DNA of 64,000 nt from an uncultured Bacilli bacterium (GTDB taxonomy: Bacteria; Bacillota_I; Bacilli_A; RFN20; CAG-826). A model generated the notes under the pieces. That model saw only the letters and a program-made list of their open reading frames with translations. It was not told the origin of the DNA and did no database searches. Made by a program: the position numbers and the translations under genes. Where the stretch lies: NCBI GenBank assembly GCA_944363525.1, contig CALVUF010000004.1, positions 1-64,000 on the forward strand, given 5' to 3'. This document shows, one piece after another, positions 8,032 through 16,699 of this stretch (its first letter is position 1; each line of letters starts with the position of its first letter).

Positions 8032-10026
8032 GTGAAGCTCACGTCCTCCCCCAAACTCAATTACCTCCTCGGCGAGATGGGTATCTTCACCCCCTTCGAG
8101 GTCATCAACCATCTTCCAAGGCGTTACGATTCCTTTTATTACGCCAGTCAGGCCGAGTTAGCTTCCTTGGTGCCGAATAAGCGTTATGTCCTGCTGGGCA
8201 AGATATTGACCCCGATCCAGGTGACCCGCTTCGCCAAGATAAGCGCCGCCAAGTTCTATTTACGCGACCAATACGGGGATGATTACGCCATGGTCGCCTA
8301 TAACCGGCCGTATCTGGGGAAGATGTTCAAGGAAGGGGACGAGGTGACCGTCGCCGCGACTTACGATGAACGTCGGCACGAGCTCTCTATCATCAGCTTG
8401 AAGAAAGGGAAGATCGACGAGGACCATCGCTTGGTCCCGGTCTATAGCCTGCCGGCCGATTATCCGAACCACAGCTTCGCCCAATTGGCTAAGAAGAGCC
8501 TCGAGGCCTTAAAGGGCCAGATCTATGACCATGTCCCGAGGATGTTCATGGAGAAATACCAGCTCATCCACCGGGAGGAGGCCTATTGGAAATGCCATTT
8601 CCCCGCGAGCCCCGCCGACTTGAAAGCCGGACGCCGGGTGCTTAAATACGAAGAGGCCTTGACCTTCACCCTTCACAACCTATTGATTAAGCGGGCCAAT
8701 AAGGCTTTGGTCAAAGGCAAACGATTCCCGCTCGACAAAAAGAAAGTCGAGGACTTCATCTCCAAGCTTCCTTTTACCATCACCACCGACCAAGCCCAGG
8801 CGGTCAAGGAATGCCTCGACGACATGGGCGGGGATTCGCTTATGACCCGGTTGCTTCAAGGCGACGTCGGGACCGGCAAGACCTTGGTGGCCGCCGTCTT
8901 GGCCTATGCCAACTACACTCGGGGCGAGCAGACCGCCATCATGGCCCCGACCGAATCCTTGGCTAGGCAGCATCTAGGTTATTTCTCCTCTTTGCTTGAG
9001 CCTTTCGGGATCAAAGTTGGCTATTTATCCGGCTTAGTCAAAGGGAAAGACCGGAAAGCGGTCCTCTCCTCCCTAGCCGAAGGGAGCCTCGACGTTTTAA
9101 TTGGGACCCACGCCTTGTTTGGCCCCGATGTCATTTATCCCAACCTCGGCTTAGCCATTATCGACGAGCAGCATAAGTTCGGGGTCAATCAGCGGACCCG
9201 CCTTTTAGGCAAAGGGGAGCAGGCCGATCTTTTGCTCATGTCGGCCACCCCGATCCCCCGGACTCTGTCGCTGACCTTATACGGCGACCTCGACGTCTCC
9301 TCCTTAGCCGTCTTCCCCTTCAAGAAAAGAGATGTCGAGACCAAGATCGTCCCCGCCAATTACAAACGGGCGGCCCTCACCATCGCCAAAGCCTTGCAGG
9401 AAAACCGGCAGGTTTACGTCATCGCCCCGAAAATCGAAGGGGAGGGGGACGAGTCGGTCGAGGCGGTCTATGCTAAGATTTCCGCCTATTTCCCGGGATT
9501 ATGCGTCTTGCTCCATGGGCAACTGGATGAAGAGAGCAAGGCGGCGGCCTTGGAAGAGTTCAAATCCGGGAAGAAGCCGATTCTTATCGCCACCTCGATC
9601 GTCGAGGTCGGGATCGACGTTAAAAACGCCGGGATGATGTTCGTTTTCTCGCCGACCAGTTTCTCCTTGTCTTCCCTTCATCAGTTACGGGGAAGGATCG
9701 GTCGAGACGGGCAAAAGGCTTATTTCTATATGTGCCTCTCGGCTCCGAGCGAGGAGGAGAAAGAGAAACTCAACGTCTTGGTCAATTCCTCCGATGGGTT
9801 TGAAATCGCTGAGGCCGATTTAAGGTTAAGGGGCCCCGGGACCTTGGCCGGCACCAAGCAAAGCGGCTTCCCGGATTTCGCCTTCCTCTCCCCGGTCGAG
9901 GACCTCAAGATCTTCGAATGTGCCAGAGGGGACGCGGCCTATATCATCGAGCATCAAGGGGAGAGGGAGTTCCTCTACTTGCTAAGCAAAGCCAAAGAAG
10001 CGATCGAGGGGGCAAGCGTGGCTTGA
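8032..10026 (+). CDS. recG: ATP-dependent DNA helicase RecG
   Basis: 664 residues, normal length, GTG start. An N-terminal OB-fold wedge domain (about 50-150) precedes a superfamily-2 helicase core: LLQGDVGTGKTLVAAVLA (Walker A), AIIDEQHKFG (DEQH box), MSATPIPRTL (motif III) and the C-terminal QLRGRIGRDG. RecG remodels and regresses stalled replication forks and branch-migrates Holliday junctions. In B. subtilis recG is followed by fapR-plsX-fabD-fabG-acpP and then rnc; here only a small unknown gene separates recG from rnc. Confidence 0.97.
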   Translation: MKLTSSPKLNYLLGEMGIFTPFEVINHLPRRYDSFYYASQAELASLVPNKRYVLLGKILTPIQVTRFAKISAAKFYLRDQYGDDYAMVAYNRPYLGKMFKEGDEVTVAATYDERRHELSIISLKKGKIDEDHRLVPVYSLPADYPNHSFAQLAKKSLEALKGQIYDHVPRMFMEKYQLIHREEAYWKCHFPASPADLKAGRRVLKYEEALTFTLHNLLIKRANKALVKGKRFPLDKKKVEDFISKLPFTITTDQAQAVKECLDDMGGDSLMTRLLQGDVGTGKTLVAAVLAYANYTRGEQTAIMAPTESLARQHLGYFSSLLEPFGIKVGYLSGLVKGKDRKAVLSSLAEGSLDVLIGTHALFGPDVIYPNLGLAIIDEQHKFGVNQRTRLLGKGEQADLLLMSATPIPRTLSLTLYGDLDVSSLAVFPFKKRDVETKIVPANYKRAALTIAKALQENRQVYVIAPKIEGEGDESVEAVYAKISAYFPGLCVLLHGQLDEESKAAALEEFKSGKKPILIATSIVEVGIDVKNAGMMFVFSPTSFSLSSLHQLRGRIGRDGQKAYFYMCLSAPSEEEKEKLNVLVNSSDGFEIAEADLRLRGPGTLAGTKQSGFPDFAFLSPVEDLKIFECARGDAAYIIEHQGEREFLYLLSKAKEAIEGASVA

Positions 10027-10104
10027 TGATATTCGTTCTCCCGTTACAATGAAGGTGACGGAGACGCCTGACGTTCAGATTGGGTTTCGCTTGAAGGAGA
10101 GCTT

Positions 10105-10524
10105 TTGCCAGTAGACCTCAGAGGGTTGTTTGCCGGAGAAAGTCATCGGTTTGGAATAGTGCATGTTAAAAACCATCCCGATATTTGGCGCATCGGCGTG
10201 TTTGAATCCGCTGAGTTTAAAGTTCCCGTGTCCTTGTCGTCATTGCCGGATAATTGTCTTCTCGGCATCGGCTGCTCTTTGGTTTGTTTTGAAAAGGCCA
10301 CCGGAAACAAAGTCTCAATCAACAGCCGTTATAGGCAGTCCGTCGGCAGCAGTGGGATTTACGAAAACGGAATCGCGACCTTAGGTTTTTTCGATGATGT
10401 CGAGAGGCCGATCCGAGGTTTCGTCCCGCTCCCCGATTACGATACCCCGAGCAAATACGTCATTTATTCCGATTTTTTCGACTCTGACGCCTTTGCCCAT
10501 GAATACGAATACGTCTCCAGATGA
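10105..10524 (+). CDS. hypothetical protein
   Basis: 139 residues from a TTG start at 10105, supported by AAGGAG 6 nt upstream. The sequence (LRGLFAGESHRFGIVHVKNH, ERPIRGFVPLPDYD) looks beta-rich and soluble, with no signal peptide, membrane segment or known catalytic motif. It lies where Bacillota usually keep fatty-acid synthesis genes, between recG and rnc, and may be co-transcribed with neither. Function not recognised. The coding assignment rests on length, ribosome binding site and lack of competing genes. Confidence 0.55.
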   Translation: MPVDLRGLFAGESHRFGIVHVKNHPDIWRIGVFESAEFKVPVSLSSLPDNCLLGIGCSLVCFEKATGNKVSINSRYRQSVGSSGIYENGIATLGFFDDVERPIRGFVPLPDYDTPSKYVIYSDFFDSDAFAHEYEYVSR

Positions 10525-10623
10525 AGCCCCGGTTATCCAGTCGATTAGCCTTCCCTTCTCCACGAGAATCGGTCTCCTTGTCGCCTTAACGCTAGGGGTA
10601 TAGCCTCTTTAGAGGCAATAGGG

Positions 10624-10629
10624 TATAGT
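10624..10629 (+). promoter_or_regulatory. -10 box (TATAGT) of rnc, near-leaderless
   Basis: TATAGT ends 8 nt before the ATG at 10638. Just upstream is the short perfect inverted repeat GCCTCT-TT-AGAGGC (10603-10616), a possible operator or weak terminator. Confidence 0.6.
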
Positions 10630-10637
10630 TTATCCCG

Positions 10638-11333
10638 ATGAGCAGCGAGTATATGGCGCTTTATCGCCGGTTCAACATCAAACCGAACAACGAGGAGCTT
10701 TACCGACTGGCTTTTACCCATTCTTCCTACAACGGGATGGTGGGGACCCGCCATCAGGATTACGAACGGCTCGAGTTCCTCGGGGACTCGATCATCGGCT
10801 TCGTCACCTCCGAGCTCTGCTTCCGTTTCCATCCGGAGATGGAGCAGGGGCAACTAAGCGTCCTCAAGGCTCAGTTCATCCGTTCCTCCTCCGAGGCCCA
10901 GTATTGCCAAAAGCTCGGCCTTGGCCCCTATATCCGGGTCGGCCCCTCGTTTATGAAGGAAGCCAGCACCAACGAGTCGTTATTGGAAGACGTCTTCGAA
11001 TCCTTCATCGGGGCGGTTTACCTCGATCAGGGCTTGGACTTCTGCTATAAGCTGGTCCGGGGGATCTTCGAGGAGGACATCAAACACGCCACGATCAACG
11101 AGGCCATCAACCCCAAATCGAAGCTGCAGGAATGCATGCAGGCCGACTCCAAGGAATCGGTCACTTACCGGATCGTCAAGGAGACCGGGACCGCTTCGGC
11201 CAAGATGTTCACCGCCGCGGTCTATTTCGAGGGGAATGAGATCGGCAGAGGCGAGGGCCATAACAAGAAAGCGGCCGAAACCGCCGCCGCGCGGGACGCC
11301 TTAAACAAGATGGCGTTGCCGGAGAAGGAATAA
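10638..11333 (+). CDS. rnc: ribonuclease III
   Basis: 231 residues, full length. The catalytic signature ERLEFLGDSIIGF and the second acidic box SLLEDVFESFIGAVYLDQG are intact. The C-terminal double-stranded RNA-binding domain (about 155-225) starts at NPKSKLQE and ends with GEGHNKKAAETAAARDAL. The enzyme cleaves double-stranded RNA in rRNA and mRNA processing. It heads the rnc-ftsY-ylxM-ffh group, which matches B. subtilis apart from the missing smc between rnc and ftsY. Confidence 0.97.
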   Translation: MSSEYMALYRRFNIKPNNEELYRLAFTHSSYNGMVGTRHQDYERLEFLGDSIIGFVTSELCFRFHPEMEQGQLSVLKAQFIRSSSEAQYCQKLGLGPYIRVGPSFMKEASTNESLLEDVFESFIGAVYLDQGLDFCYKLVRGIFEEDIKHATINEAINPKSKLQECMQADSKESVTYRIVKETGTASAKMFTAAVYFEGNEIGRGEGHNKKAAETAAARDALNKMALPEKE

Positions 11334-11337
11334 AGCA

Positions 11338-12330
11338 ATGGGACTTTTTTCGTTTTTGAAGAATAAATTCGGCTCGAAGCCGAAAGACGAGGCGACCAAA
11401 ACCTACGAGAAGGGATTGGAGAAATCGCATAAGGCTTTTGCTTCCAGACTCGATGCCTTAAGCAAACGGTACGGCAAGGTCAACGCCGAGTATTTCGAGG
11501 AGCTGGAGGAGATATTGATCGAATCCGACGTCGGGGTCGACTTGAGCTTACGGCTTTGCGAGGAGTTGCTCGATAAGTCCAAAAGCGAAGGGCTTTCCGA
11601 TCCAAAAGCCATCAACGACGCCTTAGTCGACTTGATGTTCGTCGATTATGCCACCAAGGGGCAAGCGATCGTGAATGAGGTCAACTTCGCTCCCGACGGG
11701 CCGACGGTCTTATTGGTCGTCGGGGTCAATGGGGTTGGTAAGACCACCTCGATCGCCAAACTGGCTTACCGCTATAAGAACCAGGGGAAGAAAGTGATGC
11801 TGGCCGCCGGGGATACCTTCCGGGCCGGGGCGGTCGAGCAGCTTGGCATCTGGGCTGACCGGCTCGGCATCGACATCGTCAAAGGGGCGGCCAATTCCGA
11901 TCCGGCCTCGGTCGTCTTCGACGCGGCCCGGAAAGCCAAGCAGGATAAAGTCGATTTATTGATTGTCGATACGGCGGGGCGGCAGCAGACCAAAGCCAAT
12001 TTGATGCAGGAATTATCGAAGATCACCCGGGTCTTGGGGAAAGAGATCCCCGGGGCGCCCCATGAATGCTTCCTCATCATCGATGCGACCACTGGGCAAA
12101 ACGGGGTCAGCCAAGCCCGTTGCTTCAAGGAAGTGGCCCCGCTTACCGGGATCGTCGTCACCAAGATGGATGGGACCAGCAAAGGAGGGATCATCCTTTC
12201 GATCCGCGATGAATTAGGGGTCCCGGTCCGCTTCATGGGCTTAGGCGAACGGATGGAAGACCTCGAGGAGTTCGACCTTGACAAATATCTGTATGGCCTT
12301 TTACTGGGGGCAGACGATGGATCGGCTTAA
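11338..12330 (+). CDS. ftsY: signal recognition particle receptor FtsY
   Basis: 330 residues. The N domain helices are followed by the SRP GTPase domain: GVNGVGKTTSIAKLA (G1), DTFRAGAVEQL (G2), DTAGRQQTKANLM (G3) and TKMDGTSKGG (G4). There is no long acidic A domain, as is usual in Bacillota. FtsY docks ribosome-SRP complexes at the membrane through its interaction with Ffh, encoded two genes downstream. It starts 4 nt after rnc. Confidence 0.97.
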   Translation: MGLFSFLKNKFGSKPKDEATKTYEKGLEKSHKAFASRLDALSKRYGKVNAEYFEELEEILIESDVGVDLSLRLCEELLDKSKSEGLSDPKAINDALVDLMFVDYATKGQAIVNEVNFAPDGPTVLLVVGVNGVGKTTSIAKLAYRYKNQGKKVMLAAGDTFRAGAVEQLGIWADRLGIDIVKGAANSDPASVVFDAARKAKQDKVDLLIVDTAGRQQTKANLMQELSKITRVLGKEIPGAPHECFLIIDATTGQNGVSQARCFKEVAPLTGIVVTKMDGTSKGGIILSIRDELGVPVRFMGLGERMEDLEEFDLDKYLYGLLLGADDGSA

Positions 12331-12652
12331 GGATTGCGATTACCTGATGGCCCTCTATCGGCTTTACGGGGGCTTATTGACTGCCCGGGAGGCGGCCGCC
12401 GTCCGGGATTACCTCGGCTATGACTTGTCGCTCGGCGAGATTGCCGATAGCGAGCACATCACCCGCTCGGCCGTCTTAGACGCGGTGAAGAAAGGCGGAG
12501 CCAAGCTCCGGGACTACGAAAGCAAATTACGGCTCTACGAAAAATATTCCGACCTCAAGGCAGCGGTCGCTTCCATCGAGGCGGTCGAGGATGAGCATAG
12601 CCGGCTCGCCCTCTATCAATCATTAGGAAAGGCTTTGACTTATGGCATTTGA
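12317..12652 (+). CDS. ylxM: YlxM family SRP-associated helix-turn-helix protein
   Basis: 111 residues from the ATG at 12317 (MDRLKDCDYLMALYRLYGG), overlapping the end of ftsY by 14 nt. The LSLGEIADSEHITRSAVLDAVKKG segment is the sigma-70-region-4-like helix-turn-helix typical of YlxM/p13 proteins. In streptococci YlxM modulates SRP GTPase activity and contacts SRP RNA. It is encoded between ftsY and ffh as usual and overlaps ffh by 11 nt, so all three are translationally linked. Confidence 0.9.
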   Translation: MDRLKDCDYLMALYRLYGGLLTAREAAAVRDYLGYDLSLGEIADSEHITRSAVLDAVKKGGAKLRDYESKLRLYEKYSDLKAAVASIEAVEDEHSRLALYQSLGKALTYGI

Positions 12653-13979
12653 ATCATTAACCGACCGTTTCCAGCTCTTGTTCAAGAAGCTCCGGGGCCA
12701 GACCCGGCTATCGGAAGCCAATATGGACGCGATGCTCAAAGAGATCCGCGTCGCCTTATTGGAGGCCGACGTCAATTTCAAAGTCGTCAAATCGTTCGTG
12801 AACGACGTCAAAGAGAAAGCCATCGGGCAGGATGTCTACGCCAAAGTCAACCCGAGCCAGATGGTGGTCAAGATCGTCCATGACGAGATCGAATCGTTAT
12901 TAGGCGAAGAGCAAAGCGACATCGATTACGCCAAAAACGGCCTAACCGTCATCATGCTGGTCGGCTTGCAGGGGACCGGCAAGACCACGACCGCCGGCAA
13001 GCTCGCTAAGATGATGAAAGATAAGCTCGGCAAGAAAGTCATGCTCGGGGCTTTAGACGTTTATCGACCGGCCGCGATCGACCAGTTACGGACTTTGGCT
13101 TCTTCGGTCGGGGCCGGTTTCTTCTCTAAGCCCGGCGACCCGGTCAAGCTGGCCGAGGAAGCGAAGAAGCAGGCAACCGAAGAAGGCTATGACGTCTTGA
13201 TCCTCGACACCGCCGGCCGGCTCCAGATCGATGAGAAGCTGATGAAGGAGCTGCAGGACATCAACCATGCGGTCCATCCGAACGAAGTGTTGCTTTTAGT
13301 CGACTCGGCTTCCGGCCAAGACGCGGTCAACGTCGCCAACGCCTTCAACGCCGATTTACGGCTTTCCGGTATCATCCTCTCGAAATTAGATGGCGATGCC
13401 AAAGGCGGGGCCGCCCTCTCCATTAAGTATCTGACGGGTTTGCCGATCAAGTTCGCTGGCATGGGCGAAAAGATGGACGATTTAACTGTCTTCCATCCCG
13501 ACCGGATGGCCGACCGGATCCTCGGGATGGGCGATATCGTGACTTTAGTTGAGAAAGCCAAGGACGCCATCGACGAGAAAGAGGCGGAGAAGGAAGCCAA
13601 GAAGATGATGGATGGCGACTTCACCCTCGATGACATGCTGAAGCAGATGAAGATGGTCAAGCGGATCGGCTCGCTCGGGGCCATCGCCAAGCTCATCCCG
13701 GGGATGCCGCGGCTCACCGATGAACAGAAAGAGATGGCTGAGAAGGAGATGAAGACCTTCGAATCGATCATCAACTCCATGACCCCGTATGAACGGCGCC
13801 ACCCCGAATGCCTCCGCTTCTCCCATAAGAACCGGATCGCCAAAGGGTCGGGGCTCACCAACGCCGACGTCAATAAGGTGCTGCGGAAATACGAGCAGTC
13901 GAAGCAGATGATGAAGCAGATGAAGCAATACGCCAAAGCCGGCAAGATGCCGCCGGGATTCGGCGGCTTCGGGAGGTGA
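12642..13979 (+). CDS. ffh: signal recognition particle protein Ffh
   Basis: 445 residues. The NG GTPase domain contains GLQGTGKTTTAGKLA, DVYRPAAIDQL, DTAGRLQIDEKLM and SKLDGDAKGGAALS. The C-terminal methionine-rich M domain (about 325-430) binds SRP RNA and signal sequences (DDMLKQMKMVKRIG, MKQMKQYAKAGKMPPGFGG). Ffh captures nascent membrane and secreted proteins for delivery to FtsY. The stop lies inside GGGAGGTGA, which doubles as the ribosome binding site of the next gene. Confidence 0.97.
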   Translation: MAFESLTDRFQLLFKKLRGQTRLSEANMDAMLKEIRVALLEADVNFKVVKSFVNDVKEKAIGQDVYAKVNPSQMVVKIVHDEIESLLGEEQSDIDYAKNGLTVIMLVGLQGTGKTTTAGKLAKMMKDKLGKKVMLGALDVYRPAAIDQLRTLASSVGAGFFSKPGDPVKLAEEAKKQATEEGYDVLILDTAGRLQIDEKLMKELQDINHAVHPNEVLLLVDSASGQDAVNVANAFNADLRLSGIILSKLDGDAKGGAALSIKYLTGLPIKFAGMGEKMDDLTVFHPDRMADRILGMGDIVTLVEKAKDAIDEKEAEKEAKKMMDGDFTLDDMLKQMKMVKRIGSLGAIAKLIPGMPRLTDEQKEMAEKEMKTFESIINSMTPYERRHPECLRFSHKNRIAKGSGLTNADVNKVLRKYEQSKQMMKQMKQYAKAGKMPPGFGGFGR

Positions 13980-13981
13980 AT

Positions 13982-15817
13982 ATGGCCGAGGAAGTGCTAT
14001 TCAAGCCCAAAGAGCTTTACACCAAGCAGCTGAAGAACCAATACCATCAGGCGGCCATCGAATATTACGAAGGGCTGGAGAAGGCGGCCAAGACCGACTT
14101 GGCGGCGAATAAGGCCCATGTGGCCGACTATAACAAGAAGAAAGCGGCCGCCGACAAGAAAGCGGCCGAGCTCTCCTCGACCAAGACCAAGGCCACCGTT
14201 TGCTTAGTCGCCTTCATCCTTTTCCTCATCGCCGGGGCCTTCGCCCTGGTTTACGCCTTCCTCGATGGCTTCAATTGGGTCTCCTTCTTAGTCGGGGTCT
14301 TATTGGTTGGCGGCGGGATTGGGCTCATCTTCCTTTACCGGAAATACAAGCAGGAAAGCGCCATCCAATCCCGGAAACTGGCTAAACTCCAGGAAGCGGC
14401 CCATCAGGCGTTAAGGACCTGCTATGCCGATATGGCCTCCTTGAACCGGTCCTTTGACTGGAATGTGCCTCTTTACGTCATGGAGAAAGCCACCCCGATC
14501 ATCGACCTCGATCCCCGGTTCACCCCGGAACGGCTGTCGATGCTGATGGATAATTACGGGCTAGGGGAGGAATTAAGCGAGGATGTCTCGGTCTTAGGCG
14601 TCTTATCGGGCCGGATCAAGGGGAATCCGTTTTTGCTCGAAAGAACCTTATCGCGCGAGATCGTGAGCAAGGTCTATACCGGTTCCCTGACTATCTCCTG
14701 GACCACCTATTCCCGCGATTCCAATGGGCATAGCTACCCGGTCACCCATACCCAGACCTTGACCGCCTCAGTCGCCCACCCGGCTCCCCAATTCGCCAAT
14801 AACACAAATTTGATCTATGGTAATGACGCCGCCCCCCATCTTTCCTTCACTAGGACCCCTTCGAAAGCCAGCCGGATGGATCCCAAGGACCGGCGGAAGG
14901 CGATCGACAAGTTCGGGAAGGAACTGGCGAAAAAGGCCGAGAAGTCGATTGGGACCGATCATCCCTTCACCCCGATGGGCAACGATGAGTTCGAATGCCT
15001 GTTCAACGCCCTCGACCGGGATAACGACGTCGAGTTCCGGCTGCTTTTCACCCCCTTAGCCCAGCAGAACATGGTCGAGCTATTGGAGGACCCCGAGCCC
15101 TATGGGGACGATTTCAACTTCTACAAACGGAAGAAGATCAACGTCATCGCCTCGACCCATTCCCAGTCTTTCGATTACTCGGCCGACCCGGAGAATTTCA
15201 TCGGCTATGACGGGGCGGAGATGAAGCAGCGGTTCGTCAACTACTGCGACGCCTTCATCAAGTCGCTGTTCTTCGATTTGGCCCCCTTGCTTTCGATACC
15301 CCTTTACCAAATGCATAAGAGCCGGGACTACATTTACAAAAACACCTACCCCCGGAACATCACCTCCTTCGAACAGGAGGCTTTGGCCAACGGGCTTGCC
15401 CCTGAGACTTTCCGGCCCGAGACGGCCGATCCGACTGTCCCTTCGATCTTAAAGGTCCATCAGAAGCAAAAGGAGGGTAAGTCGGACTTGGTTGAGGTCG
15501 AGGCCACCGCCTTCGAGACCTACCGGATGGTCGATTACGTCCCGGTCATGGGCGGGGACGGCCGTTCCCATAACGTCCCGGTCCCTTGGATCCGTTATGA
15601 GCCGGTCAGCAAGATTACCCCGATGGCCATCAAGGAAGTCGGGAAGGACCGTTATGGCATCGGGGAGCTCATCAAGAACAATCAGGGGCTCAAGAACTTC
15701 TTAACCCAGTTCAATTACCGTTATGAACGGGGGCTCTTGGCCTTCGCCTCCGATTCGCTTCAATCGGTCGACGACCAATCCTTAAGTGACTATTTCGCCG
15801 ATAAAGATAGCAAATAG
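13982..15817 (+). CDS. DUF3137-like membrane protein paired with LemA
   Basis: 611 residues. ATG 13982 is chosen over the overlapping GTG at 13976 because GGGAGGTGA, the ffh terminus, is spaced correctly. Residues about 40-75 are Ala/Lys-rich and coiled-coil-like; two transmembrane helices follow (VCLVAFILFLIAGAFALVYA and WVSFLVGVLLVGGGIGLIFL). The middle segment FTPMGNDEFECLFNALDRDND...FRLLFTPLAQQNMVELL closely resembles the DUF3137 pattern of a short motif before an LTP-like strand. DUF3137 proteins are often encoded next to LemA, as here. Role unknown; possibly a membrane complex with LemA. An approximately 170-residue C-terminal region is unrecognised. Confidence 0.75.
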   Translation: MAEEVLFKPKELYTKQLKNQYHQAAIEYYEGLEKAAKTDLAANKAHVADYNKKKAAADKKAAELSSTKTKATVCLVAFILFLIAGAFALVYAFLDGFNWVSFLVGVLLVGGGIGLIFLYRKYKQESAIQSRKLAKLQEAAHQALRTCYADMASLNRSFDWNVPLYVMEKATPIIDLDPRFTPERLSMLMDNYGLGEELSEDVSVLGVLSGRIKGNPFLLERTLSREIVSKVYTGSLTISWTTYSRDSNGHSYPVTHTQTLTASVAHPAPQFANNTNLIYGNDAAPHLSFTRTPSKASRMDPKDRRKAIDKFGKELAKKAEKSIGTDHPFTPMGNDEFECLFNALDRDNDVEFRLLFTPLAQQNMVELLEDPEPYGDDFNFYKRKKINVIASTHSQSFDYSADPENFIGYDGAEMKQRFVNYCDAFIKSLFFDLAPLLSIPLYQMHKSRDYIYKNTYPRNITSFEQEALANGLAPETFRPETADPTVPSILKVHQKQKEGKSDLVEVEATAFETYRMVDYVPVMGGDGRSHNVPVPWIRYEPVSKITPMAIKEVGKDRYGIGELIKNNQGLKNFLTQFNYRYERGLLAFASDSLQSVDDQSLSDYFADKDSK

Positions 15818-15865
15818 GCCGCTTGGTCTATACAATTAATCTGTTTCCAAGGAGGAAATAACAAC

Positions 15866-16528
15866 ATGGCAAACGAATTAGACGAAATGACCGGCCCGGT
15901 TAACCCTGAGGGCAAAGACGTCAACGTCATCCAAAAGCAAGTCGCCGTCAAGACCGACTGGCGGAGCACGCTCTTCCAGATTGCTTTGTGGGTCTGCGCC
16001 ATCATCCCCGGCATTGTCTTCGCCATCATGAAGATCAAGGCCCGGAGCTATCTGCAGCAATTGCAGCAGAAGATCCAGCATGACGCCTCGACCATCGATA
16101 ACTATCAGACCCAGCGGGTCGTCATATTGCAAAACTGCGCCAAACTCCTCGACAAGGCCATCGACCTCGACAAATCGGTCCTCGTCGATATCGCCAAGTA
16201 TCGGGGAGGCCACGTGAGCGATGAGCAGCGGAACGAACTGGCCGGCAAGCTCGACACCATCTCCCATTCGATCAACGTCGCCTTCGAAGCCTATCCGGAC
16301 ATCAAGGCCCACCAGGAGATCGCCGACGCGATGCAGCAGAACTCCTACCTCCAGCAGGAGATCACGGCCGCCAGAGAGGTGTATAACGACACCGTCATGC
16401 GTTGGAACAGCGATATCTTCGCCTGGCCGACCAAAATGATCGTGGCCGCCAAAGCCGGCTACACCACCCGGATCCCCTTCACCGCCTCGGCCGAGATGAA
16501 GGCCAAGAGCGAATCGGTCTTCTTCTAA
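15866..16528 (+). CDS. LemA family protein
   Basis: 220 residues with AAGGAGG upstream. A single N-terminal membrane helix (about 33-55, LFQIALWVCAIIPGIVFAIM) is followed by a long antiparallel helical domain with the LemA features YQTQRVVILQNCAKLLDKAI, LDTISHSINVAFEAYPDIKA and EITAAREVYNDTVMRWN. LemA proteins are membrane-anchored four-helix proteins of poorly defined function. It follows the DUF3137-like gene by 48 nt and closes this group at a strong terminator. Confidence 0.9.
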   Translation: MANELDEMTGPVNPEGKDVNVIQKQVAVKTDWRSTLFQIALWVCAIIPGIVFAIMKIKARSYLQQLQQKIQHDASTIDNYQTQRVVILQNCAKLLDKAIDLDKSVLVDIAKYRGGHVSDEQRNELAGKLDTISHSINVAFEAYPDIKAHQEIADAMQQNSYLQQEITAAREVYNDTVMRWNSDIFAWPTKMIVAAKAGYTTRIPFTASAEMKAKSESVFF

Positions 16529-16546
16529 TCGCTTCTTTATTATCCA

Positions 16547-16573
16547 AAGGCTGCCCTTCGGGGCGGCCTTTTT
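16547..16573 (+). terminator. intrinsic terminator after lemA
   Basis: AAGGCTGCCC, tetraloop TTCG, GGGCGGCCTT, then TTTC. Confidence 0.9.
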
Positions 16574-16699
16574 CGGTTATGAATCGTGTCACCGGTGCCT
16601 TTTGGCTATCCATTATCCGATTTTGAGTGATGGTTGGAGTTTTCCCGTCTACTTATTCAGTAAGGGCAAAGGTGCCTGGATGAGTAAGGAGGGGATGGA

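Noticed and set aside
13187..13945. Long minus-strand open frame opposite ffh
   Set aside because: It is a shadow of the Ffh coding frame in GC-rich sequence, with Ser-rich nonsense composition and no start signals.
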